In this document: piece after piece, positions 6,453-7,678 of the stretch
How the letters are laid out: each line of letters starts with the position of its first letter
How positions within the stretch are numbered: the stretch's first letter is position 1
Origin: Pseudomonadota bacterium
GTDB taxonomy: Bacteria > Pseudomonadota > Alphaproteobacteria > Rhodospirillales > UBA2165
Length of the DNA: 7,678 bases
Direction of reading: 5' to 3'
NCBI GenBank assembly: GCA_027592155.1
Contig: JAQCKY010000093.1
Location: 1 to 7,678, forward strand
Position numbers and translations under genes: made by a program
The notes under the pieces: generated by a model
Seen by the model: the letters and a program-made list of their open reading frames with translations, nothing else
Told to the model about the DNA's origin: nothing
Databases searched by the model: none

Positions 6453-7586
6453 CTATCCCGTGACGCGGTAGGTTTCCAGGCAATCGGGCGATAAAGCGGA
6501 TACAGACTCCCGAATAAATCCCGGACCGTTGCCGACATCCTTAATGCCCAGCGACTCTACCGCGGGCAATCCGTCTCCGCCCAAAATTGTGGGCGCGCGA
6601 AACCACGCCAACCGGTCGACCAGCCTTGCTTTCAAAAAAGCGGCGGCGACTTGACCTCCGCCCTCGATCATCACGCGGGTGATCCCTGATGTCCCGAATA
6701 ATTGGACAGTCCAATTAAGATCAATATGGCCGGCATTATCGACGGGTGCCTCGTGGAGCATTGCGCCGAGGTCTTTGAAATTATTGCGTATTTTGCTGTC
6801 GGCACGCGCTGACGTTACGATCCAGGTCGGAATATCCCGGGCGGTTTTGAGAAGCCGGCTCTCCGCGCTCAATCGTAGCCGCCCGTCAAGAACTATGCGG
6901 AGGTCTCGCGATTGGGCATGGCCTGGCAACTGGCTGGTCAACATCGGATCGTCCGCCAGTGCCGTTCCGCTCCCGACCAGAACGGCGTCGTGCTGCGCCC
7001 GCATCAAATGAGCCGCGGCCCGCGCCGTGTCCCCGGTGATCCATTGGCTGTGGCCGGTGGCGGTCGCGATTTTTCCATCCAGCGTCGTTGCCAGTTTCAG
7101 AGTAATCAGGGGCCTGCCCAATAGTATACGTGAGAAAAATCCGGCATTGATCTCCGTTGCCGCACCTTGCCGAACGCCGTACCGAACCCCTAATCCTGCT
7201 TTTTTCAAAGCCCCAATACCTGACCCGGCGACCCGGCTGTCCGGATCCTCTACCGCGACGACCACGTCTGAAACACCGGCGGCGATGAGGGCGTCGGCGC
7301 AGGGAGGCGTTTCGCCTTGATGGCTGCAGGGCTCCAACGTGACGTAAGCGGTCGCGTCTTTCGCGTGTTTTCCTGCCCGCGCGAGGGCTTCGATTTCGGC
7401 GTGAGGCCGCCCGCCCGGTTGGGTCCAGCCACGGCCGACAATCGCGCCGCCCTTAACGATGACGCACCCAACAGCCGGGTTCGGCCAAACATTACCAAGC
7501 CCCCGGCGCGCCAGGGTCAGAGCAATATCCATGTAGCGCTGATCGGCGGCGGTGCTTACCGGCGGCGGATCGCTATTCTTCGCCAC
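6453..7586 (-). CDS. ribD: Bifunctional riboflavin deaminase/reductase
   Basis: This enzyme carries out two consecutive steps: deamination of 2,5-diamino-6-ribosylamino-4(3H)-pyrimidinone 5'-phosphate, then NADPH-dependent reduction of the ribosyl side chain. The 377 residues are a usual length. The N-terminal deaminase domain (about 17-150) shows NPAVGCVIVKGGAIVGRGW (36-54), zinc and catalytic residues HAE (62-64), and EPCSHQGETPPC with C87 and C96, followed by DPDSRVAGSGI. The reductase domain (about 158-375) has KLATTLDGKIAT (164-175), SQWITGDTAR, DAVLVGSGTALADDP (200-214) and IEGGG (307-311). The start at 7586 is GTG, overlapping the nrdR stop by 14 nt, with an AGG-containing stretch upstream. 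An ATG at codon 19 would cut into the first helix, so the GTG is preferred. It heads the riboflavin cluster; its final dephosphorylation partner is not in the window. Confidence 0.97.
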   Translation of the reverse strand: MAKNSDPPPVSTAADQRYMDIALTLARRGLGNVWPNPAVGCVIVKGGAIVGRGWTQPGGRPHAEIEALARAGKHAKDATAYVTLEPCSHQGETPPCADALIAAGVSDVVVAVEDPDSRVAGSGIGALKKAGLGVRYGVRQGAATEINAGFFSRILLGRPLITLKLATTLDGKIATATGHSQWITGDTARAAAHLMRAQHDAVLVGSGTALADDPMLTSQLPGHAQSRDLRIVLDGRLRLSAESRLLKTARDIPTWIVTSARADSKIRNNFKDLGAMLHEAPVDNAGHIDLNWTVQLFGTSGITRVMIEGGGQVAAAFLKARLVDRLAWFRAPTILGGDGLPAVESLGIKDVGNGPGFIRESVSALSPDCLETYRVTG

Positions 7587-7678
7587 CTAAGGTGCCTACA
7601 AATTCCTCGAAGTCTTTGGCTTCGCGGAAATTTCGATAGACCGAGGCAAAGCGCACATAAGCCACCTGATCCAGATCG
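7573..7678 (-). CDS. nrdR: Transcriptional repressor NrdR (C-terminal end only)
   Basis: Only the last 34 codons are inside the window, followed by a TAG stop at 7573-7575. They read LDQVAYVRFASVYRNFREAKDFEEFV, the very conserved end of the ATP-cone domain of NrdR, then a short TLGGEE tail. NrdR is an ATP/dATP-sensing, zinc-ribbon repressor of ribonucleotide reductase genes; its zinc ribbon and most of the ATP cone lie beyond the right edge. The neighbour relation nrdR then ribD is widespread in proteobacteria, and the 14-nt overlap with ribD argues for joint transcription and coupled translation. Confidence 0.95.
   Translation of the reverse strand, partial: DLDQVAYVRFASVYRNFREAKDFEEFVGTLGGEE

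Noticed and set aside
5844..7678. FMN riboswitch controlling the riboflavin genes
   Set aside because: The rib genes abut or overlap with no leader long enough for the roughly 130-nt element, and ribD directly overlaps nrdR. Any such element would have to lie outside the window.

Overview
The window looks like chromosomal DNA from an alphaproteobacterium, probably Rhodospirillales-like. This is inferred from the moderately GC-rich coding sequence, from protein wording typical of that class, and from the gene order nrdR-ribD-ribE-ribB(X)-ribH-nusB-thiL followed by a proton-pumping pyrophosphatase. I could not search a database, so the lineage is an inference. All supported genes lie on the minus strand and are read from the right edge towards the left edge. 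I see no mobile element, phage gene, CRISPR array, tRNA or rRNA.

Right to middle (7678 to about 4229): the 3' end of nrdR is followed by a compact riboflavin cluster. It comprises ribD (deaminase/reductase), ribE (riboflavin synthase), a ribB fused to a GTP cyclohydrolase II-like domain (here called ribBX), and ribH (lumazine synthase). Together these cover the pathway from the GTP cyclohydrolase II product to riboflavin. The first enzyme is missing in active form: the cyclohydrolase-like half has lost its zinc cysteines and catalytic segment, so a separate ribA must lie elsewhere. The ribE start is odd: the codon at the usual first Met of the MFTGI motif is ATT.

Middle (4232 to 2684): nusB (transcription antitermination) overlaps the end of ribH by 4 nt, and thiL (thiamine monophosphate kinase) overlaps the end of nusB. 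Most junctions from nrdR to thiL overlap, so this is very probably one translationally coupled transcript for vitamin cofactors plus a transcription factor.

Left (2622 to 1): after a 61-nt gap comes a small membrane-anchored protein resembling the periplasmic domain of FliL, with no flagellar genes beside it. A 173-nt gap follows, the longest non-coding stretch in the window. Then comes hppA, a membrane pyrophosphatase of the K+-independent, proton-pumping type, cut by the window edge about 30 to 45 codons before its expected end.

Most of the window is conserved housekeeping content. The points worth a second look are the ribE start codon, the degenerate cyclohydrolase domain and the orphan FliL-like gene.
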